DNA of 64,000 nucleotides from Eutreptiella sp. 'Long Island Sound 2002' (Eukaryota; Euglenozoa; Euglenophyceae; Eutreptiales; Eutreptiaceae). The notes beneath the pieces are model-generated. The model was not told the DNA's origin, made no database searches, and saw only the letters and a program-made list of their open reading frames with translations. This document shows, piece after piece, positions 1 through 10,345 of this stretch. The stretch covers positions 171,367,245 through 171,431,244 of the forward strand of contig OZ038380.1 in assembly GCA_964036045.1 (NCBI GenBank). The letters run 5' to 3'. The position numbers and the translations under genes are program-made. Every line of letters starts with the position of its first letter. Within the stretch, counting starts at the first letter, position 1.

Positions 1-3000
1 CATAGCCACAATCGACGTAACCAGCGTTCGGGGAACAAGCACACGTTTGCCCATCATCCACAAATGGAAGAATTTGCCATCATCGAAGGACAACTTGGCA
101 TCTCGAAGCTGGTGTCGTGCCGCAGGGCTTCGAATTGCGACTTCGTAGATGTGTTTCGTCCGGGGGTCCTCCCGATAGGCTGTCGCCCACACAGCTGTAG
201 AAGTCAAGTCTTTGCACTGATAATGTCGATGTACTCGGCGGTGTGTACCCTTAAGACTCGAAGGGTACAGCGTGTTCGACCCAACTTTCGGCAAGGGAAC
301 CGATTGCAACGTGCCGTCACGGTGACGTCGACAGCGAATCAGTTCCGCCATGGTCGGTGCGTATCGAAGTTCATTGCCAAAGGTGACTCGAAGGGGGCGA
401 TTCATGCTTACATCGGGGAGGTCGTCGGTGTCAATAGACGTGTCTGGCTCATTGCCAGCCTCATCGGGATGCATGTTTGGTTCGTGTGAATTCTCAGCCA
501 TGATCTCGTCCGATGGTGCTGGATCCAGTCTCAGGTCCTCCGGCTCCGCAGTTGTCGCGCTCGACGGTTGCGGCTCCAGGTCCTCCGGCTCGACGGCGGG
601 CTCGGTGTCGAATTGGAGGGCTGGTTCCGCAAGCTCATCTGCGTCAAGTTCCTTCCCCACGGAGCGTCCGCTTCGTAGTGAAACGTACAGGTGGTCGTAC
701 GGCTGGGGCCACACCTCGTCATGAGAGAATGTGTCTTCAAGTACATGTAGAAACTCATCGACAGGTTCTCCTTCCGGTGAAGCCCAGTCCTCGACCAGGG
801 GAATTGCGAAAGCCCGTGTACGTGTAGCATTTTGGATCTCCATCAACTGCCGCGAAGTTAAACGAGAGCAGGCATCTGCCGCAGGGATCTCGAGGCCCGG
901 CACGTACCACAACGTCAGGTTGTATTCCTCGAGGAATTGGGACCCTCGTGCTTGCCGTAGTGTCAGCGGTCGAGGACAGGTCTTGAGATATCGAAGACTT
1001 TCGTGGTCAGTGTGCACGTGCACCTGCTGCGGTCCTCGAAGTAGGTGAAACCATTGTTTGAAGGCTAATACGATGGCCAACAACTCCTGTTCTCGAATCG
1101 GGTATCGAGTTTCGGCAGGCTGCATTTTCCGCGACATAAAGGCAATAGGTCGAAGATGTCCCTTGTACTTCCCATGCGCACATCGTTGCGCCAGCGTAGC
1201 ACCCACGCAGTCTTTCGAAGCGTCTGTGTACAGGTGATACGGCTGTCGGGGGTCGATAGCACTGAGATGTGTCGCGCTGATCATCGCCTGCTTCAGCTTG
1301 TCGAAGGAAGCTTGGTGGACGGCCGTCCATTCCCACTCCAAGTCTGCCTTAAACATTGCAGTCAGAGGGGCTGCGACAGCTTGGAACCCTTCGACAAACT
1401 GCTGGTAAAATCCACACAATCCAATGAACTGTCGAACTTCATGAACCGTAGTTGGTGGAGGCCAACCTCGAATGACCTTGATCTTTTCGGGGTCCATGTG
1501 TACTCCATCTTGGTCGATGATGTATCCGCAGAAGGGCACTCGACTCTGAAAGAATGTGGATTTATCGATGCAGGGGAAGAGCTGGTGCTCACGGAGTAGG
1601 TCATGTACCAGGTCGAGGTGTCGTTGGTGTTCGTCCGCATCCTTCGAGAAGACGAGGATGTCGTCAATGTACACCCATACAAAGATCCCCAAGTGGTCTT
1701 GCAGGACATCATTCACGACGCGTTGGAACGTCCATGGTGCATTGCAGAGGCCAAAGGGCATAACAACCCACTCGAAGGCGCCAAATTGTGTGTTGAAGGC
1801 GGTTTTCTCGATATCTTCGTCTTGAAGTCGGATCTGGTGGAACCCACTAACAAGGTTAATCTTTGAGAATACGGTGGAACCCCCCAGTGTACTCAAGATG
1901 GATTGGATCGATGGCAAAGGATATCGATCTCGTACAGTTCGTGTATTCAACGCTCGGTAGTCGACGCACATACGCCATTTACCATTCGCTTTCTTCACCA
2001 GTAGGCAACCCGCTCCGTATGGACTCGAGGATGGTCTGATGCGACCAGATCGATGCAACTTGTCCAATTGTCGTGGAAGTTCCTCTAGTTGGCTCGGATC
2101 CATTTTGTAAGGGTGTACCCACGGTGGATTTTCTTCCGAATCGAGGCGTATTCGATGGTCTCTTCCAGGTCGATGCGGAGGTAGGTCTCCATATTCCGCT
2201 TTCTCCCGGTCGTAGAGGTCCGCCCACTTGTGTAATCGACTCGGTAGTTTGCGTCGAACAGGGTCAAGCCCGTCATCATTGCCATCGCTGGCTTGCATCT
2301 TATACATTTCATCGACCGGCACTGCTGGTCGAGGCATGCAACACAGAAATACTTGATCTCCCGTGAGATCAGATCGACGGATCTCTCTTTTGAGTTTCGG
2401 CAACGAAATGTACTCAATCTCCATATCGCTGCACTCCTCATCGGTGATACCATCTTCCGTTTCGGACTCATCGTACATGTCAGTACTGCGCTGAACGTGT
2501 GTCGACGAGTGTAGGTCAGGGTGTTCGTTGGCATGTGGGGTAGGATTCCCAACCGGACTCGCTTTCGAGGAACTGGATGAAAGTATCGAAAGAAGGTCCA
2601 GCTTTGAAGCTGCTTGAAACTGTAGCTGGGTGGAATGTCTTGATTCGCCAAAAGACAACCGGTACGAAATCGAACCATGTTGGATGTCGGCGTATCGCTC
2701 CTTCCAGTTGACAGTTGGATTGTAGCTTCGAAGCCATGGTAGTCCAAGCACTACATCCGGCAAAATCTCCAAGACCTTGAAGTGATGACGAAATACAAGC
2801 TCTCCAACTCGAACATAAGCTCGCGTGTAGTACCGTACTTCGACTTGGACACCTCCTGCTGTCAAGACATGTCCAGGGTTTCTCAGTTTATAGAGGGGAA
2901 GTCGCGCCCTCTTTGCTGCTTGCATCGACATAAAGTCACTAGTTGCTCCACAGTCGACTAACAGTTCCACGCTGGAGTCGAAGGAGTCTTCACGACATGC

Positions 3001-3150
3001 GCAAATGCGCCCTCGAACCGTGAACAGAGACGCATGCTCAGGTTCGGTTCCTTCGACAGTGACACTTCCAAGCGTCGAATTCTTTTCGGGTTTATTGGTG
3101 CTGGTGGTGGTGTTCAGCTCTTCTCGAGGACGTCCGCCACCAGGTCTTCG
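1..3150 (-). pseudogene. Ty3/Gypsy pol: protease, reverse transcriptase, RNase H (integrase off window)
   Basis: One minus-strand frame (codon low base = 1 mod 3) reads as a Gypsy polyprotein that would cleave, reverse-transcribe and integrate the element. It was followed at about ten checked points rather than translated base by base, and no stop was met. In order it has an aspartic-protease motif LVDCGATSDF (about 2935-2975), a retropepsin-type LGLPWL (about 2730), RT motifs GKWRMCVDYRALN (about 1960-2000) and YIDD (1660-1671), and RNase H YTDASKDCVGATLAQ (about 1200-1240). A long acidic linker follows, then a pre-integrase segment (LSFDDGKFFHLW, about 60-100). The frame leaves the window at base 1. 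The upstream limit is approximate; it lies in a different frame from gag. One key residue is missing: RT motif A reads KINLVSGF (about 1845-1870), where family members have a catalytic Asp at the N. The copy is therefore probably dead despite its open frame. Confidence 0.9.
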
Positions 3151-3160
3151 GAATTGTTTT

Positions 3161-4828
3161 CTAGGCCGTTGTAGGCCTTTCTCTGCTCTTGGAGCGGGAT
3201 CGAAACCGCCCCTTGCTGTCTCGACTTTGGTCTCGTTTCGGCGTGTTCGACCGTGATTCCCGGCGTTCTCGTCCTCGGGATGGCGGTCGACCTTTTGGAC
3301 AGTCGCGTGCCAAGTGTCCTTGTTCACCACAGTTGTAGCAACGTCTGCTTTCTCGACCATCTTGGTGTCCGCCATGTTGACGTCCGAACCGTTCACCAAT
3401 GTAGGCATGTAACTCTTCTCGAAGTTTGGCAATTGCATCGAGATTCATCGGCTCTGCCACGGTCGAAGCCGTGGGCGCCGCAGCTGGGGTCGGCATCGGT
3501 GTGACGTGTGGCGTTGGCATAGGGTTCGATGGAAACGTGGAAGTTGAAGTAGGTGGGACCATCATAGGCAGGGGCCTCGACACTGCAGGACCCAGGGTGT
3601 GATCTGATGTCGTTCTCGATGCGTTCTGTACTTCTTCCAGTTGATACCCAGCCGCAATGTAGGCTTCCGCGATGGTCTCTACCAAGGTATCGAATCCAAA
3701 TGGGTTATTAGAACGCCATCTCGAACGGACCTCAACGATGTATTGCCGACGCACAGCGTCATTGGACAACCCTTCAACAAATCAAGAGTTGACGAGGTAA
3801 CCCATCTGGAGTTCATTCGTGTTGACCTTCGACTTGATAACGCATGTACGAAATTCTCGAACGTAATCTGCATGTCGGGGAAACTCGCTCTCTTTCAAGC
3901 TCAACATTCTCGACAAATACACTGGCTCATGGGATATACAGTCGAAACGCTGGCCTAACACACGCATGATCTCGAACCAGTCGTCCTGTACAACTTTCGT
4001 CAGGCTATGATAGTACTCAGCGGCATCACCATCGAGGAGGAATGACATCGTTGCTGCCTGATCGACGGGTGAGGTGATGTCCGACAAAGTGAAGGCTCGT
4101 AATAGATCTTCTTTCCATTTTCGAAATTCTCCGCATCCAGGTTTACCCGTGAACCTCTTGACCAGTTTGTTCAGGCGCTCGACGCGGCGTCCCAAAATCT
4201 CCTGCGAAGGAGCACGTTGAACTACGAACTGGGGTAGTGGTTCGAAGGTAGGCCGCTGTGGGAGTGGTTGTTGTGGAGGGTGAGGTTGGTTCGAATTCGA
4301 AGAAGACGGTGGTTGCGGAAACTGTTGTTGTTGTGGTTGCGGAAACTGGATGTTTTTCGGAGGTGGTGGACTCGAAGTTCGTACAAATTCGTTAAGGAGA
4401 GCGTAACATTGCGACAATTCAAGTTCTACGCGTCGAAGCTCATTTGCAGCAGCTTGAGTTGCATTTTCCGTCGAGGACTGCAAGGTATCGATGCGCTGGC
4501 CAGTTGCTGCTGTAGCACTTGCTGCTGTTGCCTGCAATGCATCGACGCGTTGTTCAGTTGCTGCGGTAGCACTTGCTGCTGTTGCCTGCAATACATCGAT
4601 GCGTTGTTCCAATTCGATAACTTTGGCTTGAGTATCCGCAAGCTTCTGCGAACAGCTGTGAAGATCACGAGAGAGACATGGAAACCACTCGCTTTCTCGA
4701 CTAGCGATGCGCTCTGCGATGAACTTCTCTAACGAGGTCGAAGATTCGTGATGCAAGGGTGAATCACTTCGAAACAAACTGTCTCTGATGAAATGCAGCA
4801 TAGCTGCGTCGTCGAAGGGCCGCTCCAT
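3161..4828 (-). pseudogene. Ty3/Gypsy gag with zinc knuckle, broken by an in-frame TGA
   Basis: This is the nucleocapsid/capsid precursor of the adjacent pol. The ATG at 4826-4828 opens a region with a coiled-coil-like stretch holding three copies of an 18-residue repeat (core LQATAASATAA, about 4480-4610). A Pro/Gln-rich linker follows, then a capsid-like segment (RFTGKPGCGEFRKWKEDLL onward). An in-frame TGA lies at 3782-3784. The same frame then continues through the end of capsid, a CCHC knuckle CYNCGEQGHLARDC (about 3300-3342) and an Arg/Ser-rich basic tail ending at 3161. The family normally has one uninterrupted gag, and the stop separates the RNA-binding knuckle from the capsid. A CGA-to-TGA transition is the simplest explanation. 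Readthrough cannot be excluded from sequence, but the mutated RT argues for decay. Confidence 0.88.
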
Positions 4829-4904
4829 TGTAGATCGAAGTCCAAATCAAGTTGACGGCGTTGCGGCGTCCAAGATTGATCTCGAAGATTGATCCTCCCC
4901 GCCA

Positions 4905-4919
4905 CCTAGCTGGCTACCA
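4905..4919 (-). other. Primer-binding site of the Gypsy element
   Basis: On the minus strand TGGTAGCCAGCTAGG starts two bases (AG) after the LTR end. TGGTA is the usual beginning of an initiator-Met tRNA 3'-end match. The position between LTR and gag is right, but only the first bases fit a canonical primer tRNA. Confidence 0.6.
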
Positions 4920-4921
4920 CT

Positions 4922-5229
4922 TGTTGTGGTTTGTTTCTTGGGAACTCGACTGCACTCCTGTGCCTCTTTGTTTCTCAAAATCCGAAATCCAAAATCCCAA
5001 TCGACAAACCTCGCAGGATCTTTAGACGGGGCACCAATAATAACACAATCTCGAAGACATAAACCCTGTTCAAAGATCGAAGTATCTTACAGCGCTCATT
5101 CACAGTTGGCATTCGATGCTTCTTTATTATTCACAGACTGTCAGCGCGATAGCGACTGCGACTTGCGATTTGCGCGCTGTTGCGCTGTTGCGCTGCGCTG
5201 TTGCGCTGCTGCTGTTCGAAGCCATAACA
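4922..5229 (-). repeat. 5' LTR of the Gypsy element (308 bp)
   Basis: Read on the minus strand it begins TGTTATGG and ends CCACAACA, an 8-bp terminal inverted repeat with one mismatch and the usual TG...CA ends. It lies directly upstream of the primer-binding site and gag. The other LTR is beyond the left edge, so the target duplication cannot be confirmed. The DNA just outside (5230 on) is dUTPase coding sequence, so the element appears to have inserted into another retroelement. Confidence 0.75.
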
Positions 5230-5912
5230 GCCTCTCCGCCGTAGCACCTCCTGGCACCTACATACGTATGGCACCTAGATCGGCACTTGCATTAAAACAT
5301 GGGTTGTCTGTGGGTGCTGGAGTGGTTGATGCAGACTATCGAGGTGACATCGGCGTAGTTTTGTTTAACCACACCGGGGTAGCATACTCTGTTACCACAG
5401 GCGACAGAATAGCACAACTCATCTGTGAACAGTGTGTGCTCCCCACTGTGCGGGAAGTTACTAGTATGGACGATACATCCCGAGGCGCTGCTGGATTTGG
5501 CAGTACAGGGACGTCCGTACTCACTTCCCCTTCCCCCTTACCATCCACATTTGTATTTTCAATACAACAATATCAAATAATGGCCCACATTGCAGGCTGC
5601 ATGCTGTACTACGCCTTTACAAGAGCAGTGTATAGCTATGCCGTCACGGTGTGGGCCATATCAAAAACACAGGAAATGCTAAATGCTCTGCTTTTTGGCA
5701 ACAAGTCGTCGCCCGTATACACACGGGAGTGTACGCCAGGACTCCGGAATGGAGTGCCTGCCATGTATAGCAAGATGGTGGACCATCTGCTACATCAATA
5801 TGAGGGTGTGACTCGCCCGAATGAGAAACCATTTCCGTCGCGAGAGCCTAGTCAGCCGCGACAGCCTGGGGCGGGTACGGATTTGTCAGACCAGGCATGG
5901 TGGGATTCGTGA
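5230..5912 (+). pseudogene. dUTPase, C-terminal half, with a downstream extension
   Basis: dUTPases hydrolyse dUTP to dUMP, and some retroelements and viruses carry one. The frame reads [19 protein letters not shown], then [28 protein letters not shown] and finally [10 protein letters not shown] (about 5250-5510). These match dUTPase motifs 2 to 5 in order; the motif 3 Asp and the glycine-rich C-terminal arm that closes the active site are present. Motif 1 and the N-terminus are missing because the sequence starts at the Gypsy LTR. About 130 further residues of no recognised family follow, ending in an in-frame TGA (5910-5912), beyond which the same frame reopens into the next segment. The retroelement-like neighbours on the same strand suggest it belonged to a retroelement rather than to a host gene. 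Confidence 0.85.
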
Positions 5913-6335
5913 TCTGAGTGTGGTACGGAAGAGATGACCTCCGACGAGGACCCAGCTAGCGAGTCATCTGTGTCCCTCTTGAAGGGTAAGTCGAAATCGT
6001 CACCGTATGCCCCTGACCATTTTATGGCTGGATGGGGTTACACCAGAGCGGACCATGATCATTTGTACAAGGGCGATTTGCCCTCGAGTACAGATGGATT
6101 TAGTCTGACGTCTCTAGAAACTAGGTTGGAAACTACAAAGTTCAATGACCGCCCCGGTGCATATGCCCTCAATCACATATCAAAAAGAAAAGAAACCTCA
6201 GCCAAAAGGCAGCAGCAGAAGCAAACACGCAAAATAAACTTCAAAAGCATATATCAGAAGGGAAACTTAACAATACGTCCAGAAATTAGTAAAGACATCA
6301 TTAGTTGGGCACAATCCAACGAGGATAAGGTTTGA
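5913..6335 (+). pseudogene. Unassigned polyprotein segment downstream of dUTPase
   Basis: It is in the same frame as the dUTPase after a single TGA, and has an internal ATG at 5934. It is acidic at the start (MTSDEDPASESS) and basic later (SAKRQQQKQTRK), with no domain I recognise. It stops at 6333-6335, exactly where the next frame becomes protein-like, so a frameshift near 6330 probably splits one polyprotein. It could be a gag-like or linker region; no function is assigned. Confidence 0.5.
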
Positions 6336-6640
6336 GATAGATGCATTTGCAAAAAATCGTTCTTCATCTGTACTCGGTAATGCTTTTTATGCTCAACACA
6401 CTGGAAAAGGGCCCTACAAGGGATCCCTCTCCCAGCCGTGGAATAATAAGTGTCTGTGGGTACACCCCCCCCCCCCTCATCTTTACCAACGTACAGTACA
6501 GAAACTCCTCTTCGAGGGTTGTTCAGGGTTAATGATTGTTCCTGTCAGGAAGGACAAAGCCTGGTGGTGGACTTTGGGAGAGATAACCCTGGATTGGATT
6601 GATATTCCGTCGGGATCTAAAATATTTCAGGGTCCCAATG
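6334..6640 (+). pseudogene. Possible Dam-like methyltransferase segment of the DIRS-like relic
   Basis: This frame (starting GAG at 6334, codon low base = 1 mod 3) reads EIDAFAKNRSSS, then QPWNNKCLWVHPPP across the C12 run at 6465-6476, then LMIVPVRKDKAWWW. A D-x-F-A start, a PP motif and a VP-x(n)-WW end in this order and spacing resemble the Dam-like N6-adenine methyltransferase segment carried by some DIRS elements. They also resemble the region after RNase H in DIRS pol proteins. The expected NPPY-type motif reads HPPP, so activity is doubtful. Finding it upstream of the RT is unusual. The call is tentative. Confidence 0.4.
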
Positions 6641-7386
6641 GGGATCCGTTGACCGTACCGCAAGGAGATAGTTTTCGGTTAGTATATTTTGATTCCATAG
6701 GAATGCAAAAAAGTGAAGAAGAGGATGACGAAAATGGGGACTATGAGTCCACAAAGGCGTTACGACAACAAAACAGGACTGGGCATGCCTCGGTAGATCC
6801 ATACCCCCCCAACAGATACGGAGAGCAAGGTAGTACCTCAGGTGTAATCCCAGATGATTGGTCCCCTCCCCTTTCTTCTTTACGTACTCCCCTTAAAGAG
6901 GCAAATCTTGACAATAATTTAGGTGCAACTGAACGAGGTTTTCAAGTGCGTAATAGTCGGTATTCACGAAGTATCCGGTCAGTAATCGAATCGGATGAAC
7001 AGTTTCCGGAATGCCAAGACTTACGGGATCTAATCCTCTCGGAGTTTCAAGACAGTCTTTTTAAGTCAAAAAGGTACGATGAGGTAACAAAGAAAAACCT
7101 TGACAAACGGGGAGCATTTGGTACAGTAAGGTTAGAGCCTATAGAAGGGGCCAAGCCCAAGTCCTGTAAAGCGGTCCGGGCCATCGGATTGCGGGAGAAG
7201 GCGTTGTTGCAGCGCATGAATGGGTTTGAAGAGAACGGATACATTTATAAAGCGCAGGACCACCACGACACTTCATGGGTGAGTCGGGCATTTCTAGTGC
7301 CCAAAGCTAATGGCAAATGGCGGTTGGTCATTGATTACCGGTGGCTTAATAGCCAATTAAAGGGTGAAGGGTGGTGTTGGAAGTAA
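6532..7386 (+). pseudogene. Reverse transcriptase N-terminal part (DIRS-like relic)
   Basis: It shares the frame of the methyltransferase-like segment. An acidic, low-complexity spacer (EEEDDENGDYES) leads into an RT fingers region: AIGLREKALLQRM, NGYIYKAQ and FLVPKANGKWRLVIDYRWLN. That block corresponds to RT motifs before the palm. The frame then runs into a stop at 7384-7386, and the next recognisable RT sequence, in a different frame, is already past the catalytic YxDD motif. The palm core with its aspartates is therefore deleted at about 7365-7371. No intact polymerase can come from this copy. Confidence 0.7.
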
Positions 7387-8131
7387 ATTACCCGAAGTCC
7401 GTTTTATCACCTACGCAAACCCTTGTTTGGATAGGTTTCGAGCTCAATTTCATCCTAAGGATATTGCAAGTGCCACGAGACAAGCTCAAGTCGCTCCTAA
7501 AAGACATGGATGGGCTTTGCCGAGCGGATGCTCCATCAGTCAGACGTGCGGCAGCGGTCTTGGGTCGAATCAGGGCATTGTTGCTGGTTCTGCCGCACCT
7601 GAGACTTTGCACGGACGCTCTGGCTATAAACTCGGCCAACAACGTACGATGCGGTTGCGAGGCTCATCGACCCATGCATCAACGTATGTTAACTCAGCTG
7701 GAACACGCGTGCACACATTCAGCGACGTGGAAAGGTAGATCATTTCACATTCTTGTTCGAAGAGTAATACAGTGCTACAACAACGCATCGGACCGGGCAT
7801 AGGGAGCAACCTTTCCGGGATCAAGGAACAGTTCCGATCTCGAGCTCCATACCAGCCTAAAAGAGTCTTGGGCGGCCATCTTTGCTCTGCGCTCCGACAT
7901 GACCAGGGACACGGTATTCCATTTTTACACGGACTCGATGAACCTTTTCCACTACATTCGCAAAAGGGAAGGCCGCCACTATTATCATAACGGTTTGGTG
8001 CAGCAATCATGGGCGTACACGCATGAACAGATTCTCACGATCATTCTGCACTATGTTCCATCAGCGCACAACACCGCGGATGTAGAAGGTAGAAGAAGAG
8101 CAGAGGTCATCTATGGGGATTGTGCAGTGTG
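7371..8131 (+). pseudogene. DIRS-type RT C-terminus and RNase H, with internal TAG
   Basis: The frame starts with KSVLSPTQTLVWIGFELNF and then SVRRAAAVLGRIRAL, the tail of DIRS/Ngaro-type reverse transcriptases. RNase H follows: NNASDRA, an in-frame TAG (7800-7802), GATFPG, then FYTDSMNLFHYIRKREGR and HYVPSAHNTAD, ending at 8129-8131. In the family the first RNase H block is TDASxxxWG. Here the catalytic Asp position reads N and the Trp position is the TAG. No tyrosine recombinase, split repeats or circular junctions typical of complete DIRS elements were found. Confidence 0.75.
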
Positions 8132-8272
8132 AAAACTGAGTGTGCGACTTCATGGGGGGCTTGGGTTGTCACCCTAGGGACTTTGAAAAATGTACTTACT
8201 TCTTGAAAAGAATAATGAAAGTGATATAATGTTAGTCTTTAGTACTTTTCAAAGAATAGGGCGGGCTTGCTC

Positions 8273-8719
8273 TGAAGCGGTAGCGTACTCTCCCTGAAGT
8301 TTTCCGTACTTTCCGTGGTTTTTCCGTACTCTTCTTTCTTTGAGCTCTGCCCGAGCCACCGGGATTTCCCGCCACCTTGCACGTACTGCACGACAAAAAT
8401 GCCAGACCTTTCCGAATCTTCTCTCATCTTGTCAATGTTTCCGTACTATTACGAATGAATCCAGGACTTTTGTCCGTCCCGGCATGACACAAACTGAGCT
8501 GCAAGGAGAGATAATTTATAATACAAAATATAAAACTGCAACAACAAAAATTCCGTAGAGCAACTCCAAAATTTCGCAAATAAAATGTTTTATTCTCTTC
8601 ATCTTCAGCCTGCTGAGCTGGCGATTAGCGACTGCGATGCGCATTTGCCGGGCCCGAATCTGCGGCTGCGGCCACAGTCCGCTTGACCCCAGAACAGAAC
8701 TTTCCGAGGTGGCGGGGGA
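8273..8719 (-). repeat. 3' LTR, larger piece
   Basis: It matches 13650-14096 with few substitutions and ends at the insert boundary. The missing 19 bases, from GGTACC to the LTR start, are at 11884-11902. Confidence 0.85.
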
Positions 8720-9004
8720 TGTAAGGTTTTCGTGCAACCTATATTTTCGCTTTTTTCAGTGCAAAATCCTGATATATGTACACTCACAGAAATCCACGAA
8801 CCCAGCACTGTTTTGGACAGTGTTGGTATCAGTGGATCAGGAATTTCTGTAGTTTTACATTCATGGTGTTTTCACCAATTTTTGTGCCCCAAAACTGAGT
8901 TTGGGTCGGCGGCGGCCAGTCCTGAGATCGCGCGCGCCGATCCAGAAAATCTCGATTTCTGACGATTTTTAAGAGATTTCAATCAGTTTTATTATTTACA
9001 TTAT

Positions 9005-9253
9005 TTGTATATCAGTTTTAGATATAAGCGAATGTTACGGCACTATCGCGGTGCCGTTCCGTGCCAGTTTTTTTGGCACAAGTATGCCATGTTCATGAAT
9101 TTTTATAAAATTGTAGGTGTCTTGAATCCTGAAGTTAAGTACACCAAATCACAGCCCATTAGTAGGGCTTTGCATGCATATGCTGATTTGGTTTCCAAAC
9201 GCGTCGGTGCACCGGCACCACGCGTTGGGGGGAGACCCATGTTCATGGTGTAA
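9005..9253 (+). CDS. Short ORF kept in both palindrome arms (82 aa), function unknown
   Basis: It begins MYISFRYKRMLRHYRG and ends RVGGRPMFMV. The mirrored ORF at 11036-11284 differs by one residue (H to R). Conservation within a recent inverted duplication says little about selection. No domain is recognised, and it may not be expressed. Confidence 0.3.
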   Translation: MYISFRYKRMLRHYRGAVPCQFFWHKYAMFMNFYKIVGVLNPEVKYTKSQPISRALHAYADLVSKRVGAPAPRVGGRPMFMV

Positions 9254-9487
9254 ATATGCATTGTTTTGCTTATATCTCATTGTTATATGGCCCCCTTTGT
9301 TCATATCTTCGTAGGACATGAAAGGGACCGTTTCGAAATCACTCCCGTGATTTCGTCGAATGTCGAGTATGTGTCCGTCGCCTTGTGTTGTCGCTTTTGG
9401 GGTATATTTTTGGATTATTTGAATCAAAACTTGGGCAAAGTTGAAGGAAAACAACTTCAAGGTTAATCATTTCCAAAAATGAAAAGA

Positions 9488-9883
9488 ATTTCGAAACGCC
9501 CTCAACGACGACGACGACGACGACGACGACGTTGAAGACGACGACCACGACGACGCAAACATCGTCGACGAGATCTTTGGAGCAATTGGTAAACCCCAAA
9601 ATCATGTTCAAGAAGGTCCTTGGTGCCTACACCATTTGAGGACCATTTGACTATTTTGAGCCCTATTACAAGGACTTTGACGACCAAGGAGACTTTCCCC
9701 ATCGCGCTGGGAGTGCGTAGTGCTGAAGAACAAGCTGCAGCGCGATTATCCCAATGGTGTCAGCGCATGATAGTTTTCATTTGATTACTCCATGTAGGTG
9801 CCATGGACAAAGTGCCATGGACCTTTGGATGGTTTTCAAGATTATATCATGACCATGGTGAGTTCTCAACCTCCAGCAAGGAC
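9488..9883 (+). repeat. Segment present only in the left arm, with an ACG repeat
   Basis: The right arm joins GAAAAGA directly to CGACAG, whereas the left arm has about 396 bp between them. It includes a run of ACG/CGA triplets at about 9505-9560. The short junction homology makes a deletion from the right arm likelier than an insertion into the left. Confidence 0.7.
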
Positions 9884-10345
9884 GACAGCGCTGCCCACCT
9901 CCTGCAGATCACGAAGTGGTCAAGTTGGAAGTCAAAAATATGAAGATTTCAGAAAATATAATTCATGGTATGGGCCAAGAAGATTGGTGACCATAATTGT
10001 AATCATAATAACTATGGGCCATGAGAAATGGTCTTATTGGTTATTTCTGTATTATATTATATGATCAGTGGATGATTTTACAAGCTGTGAATTTTTCTGA
10101 TTTGCTTTGTGTTGTCCTTGGTTTTAGGGTCAGGACATCTCAGAAGTGCATTTTTTTATTTTTTGTTTGTTCACTATTTTTTTTCACTATTTTTTATTTC
10201 AAATTCTGTGCAGAGGTCATTTTTTCATGATTAATTTCTGTCCAGGATTGCAGAAATTTTACTGTGATTGAGCCTGGGGGTCAGAGGACCCTATGTGTGA
10301 GGCACTTGTGAGTGCCATGAGTGGTGTGTGTGTAGACATGTACAT

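Larger units (their letters stand above)
8720..10342 (+). repeat. Left arm of the 2.85 kb inverted repeat
   Basis: It starts TGTAAGGTTTTCG. It is the reverse complement of 10346-11569 except for scattered substitutions and an extra segment at about 9488-9883. The arms are separated by only three bases (10343-10345). Confidence 0.9.

Noticed and set aside
3782-5912. TGA recoded as a sense codon, since TGA interrupts both gag and the dUTPase frame
   Set aside because: An unrelated TAG also interrupts RNase H, and catalytic residues are mutated in the same elements. Ordinary decay is simpler.
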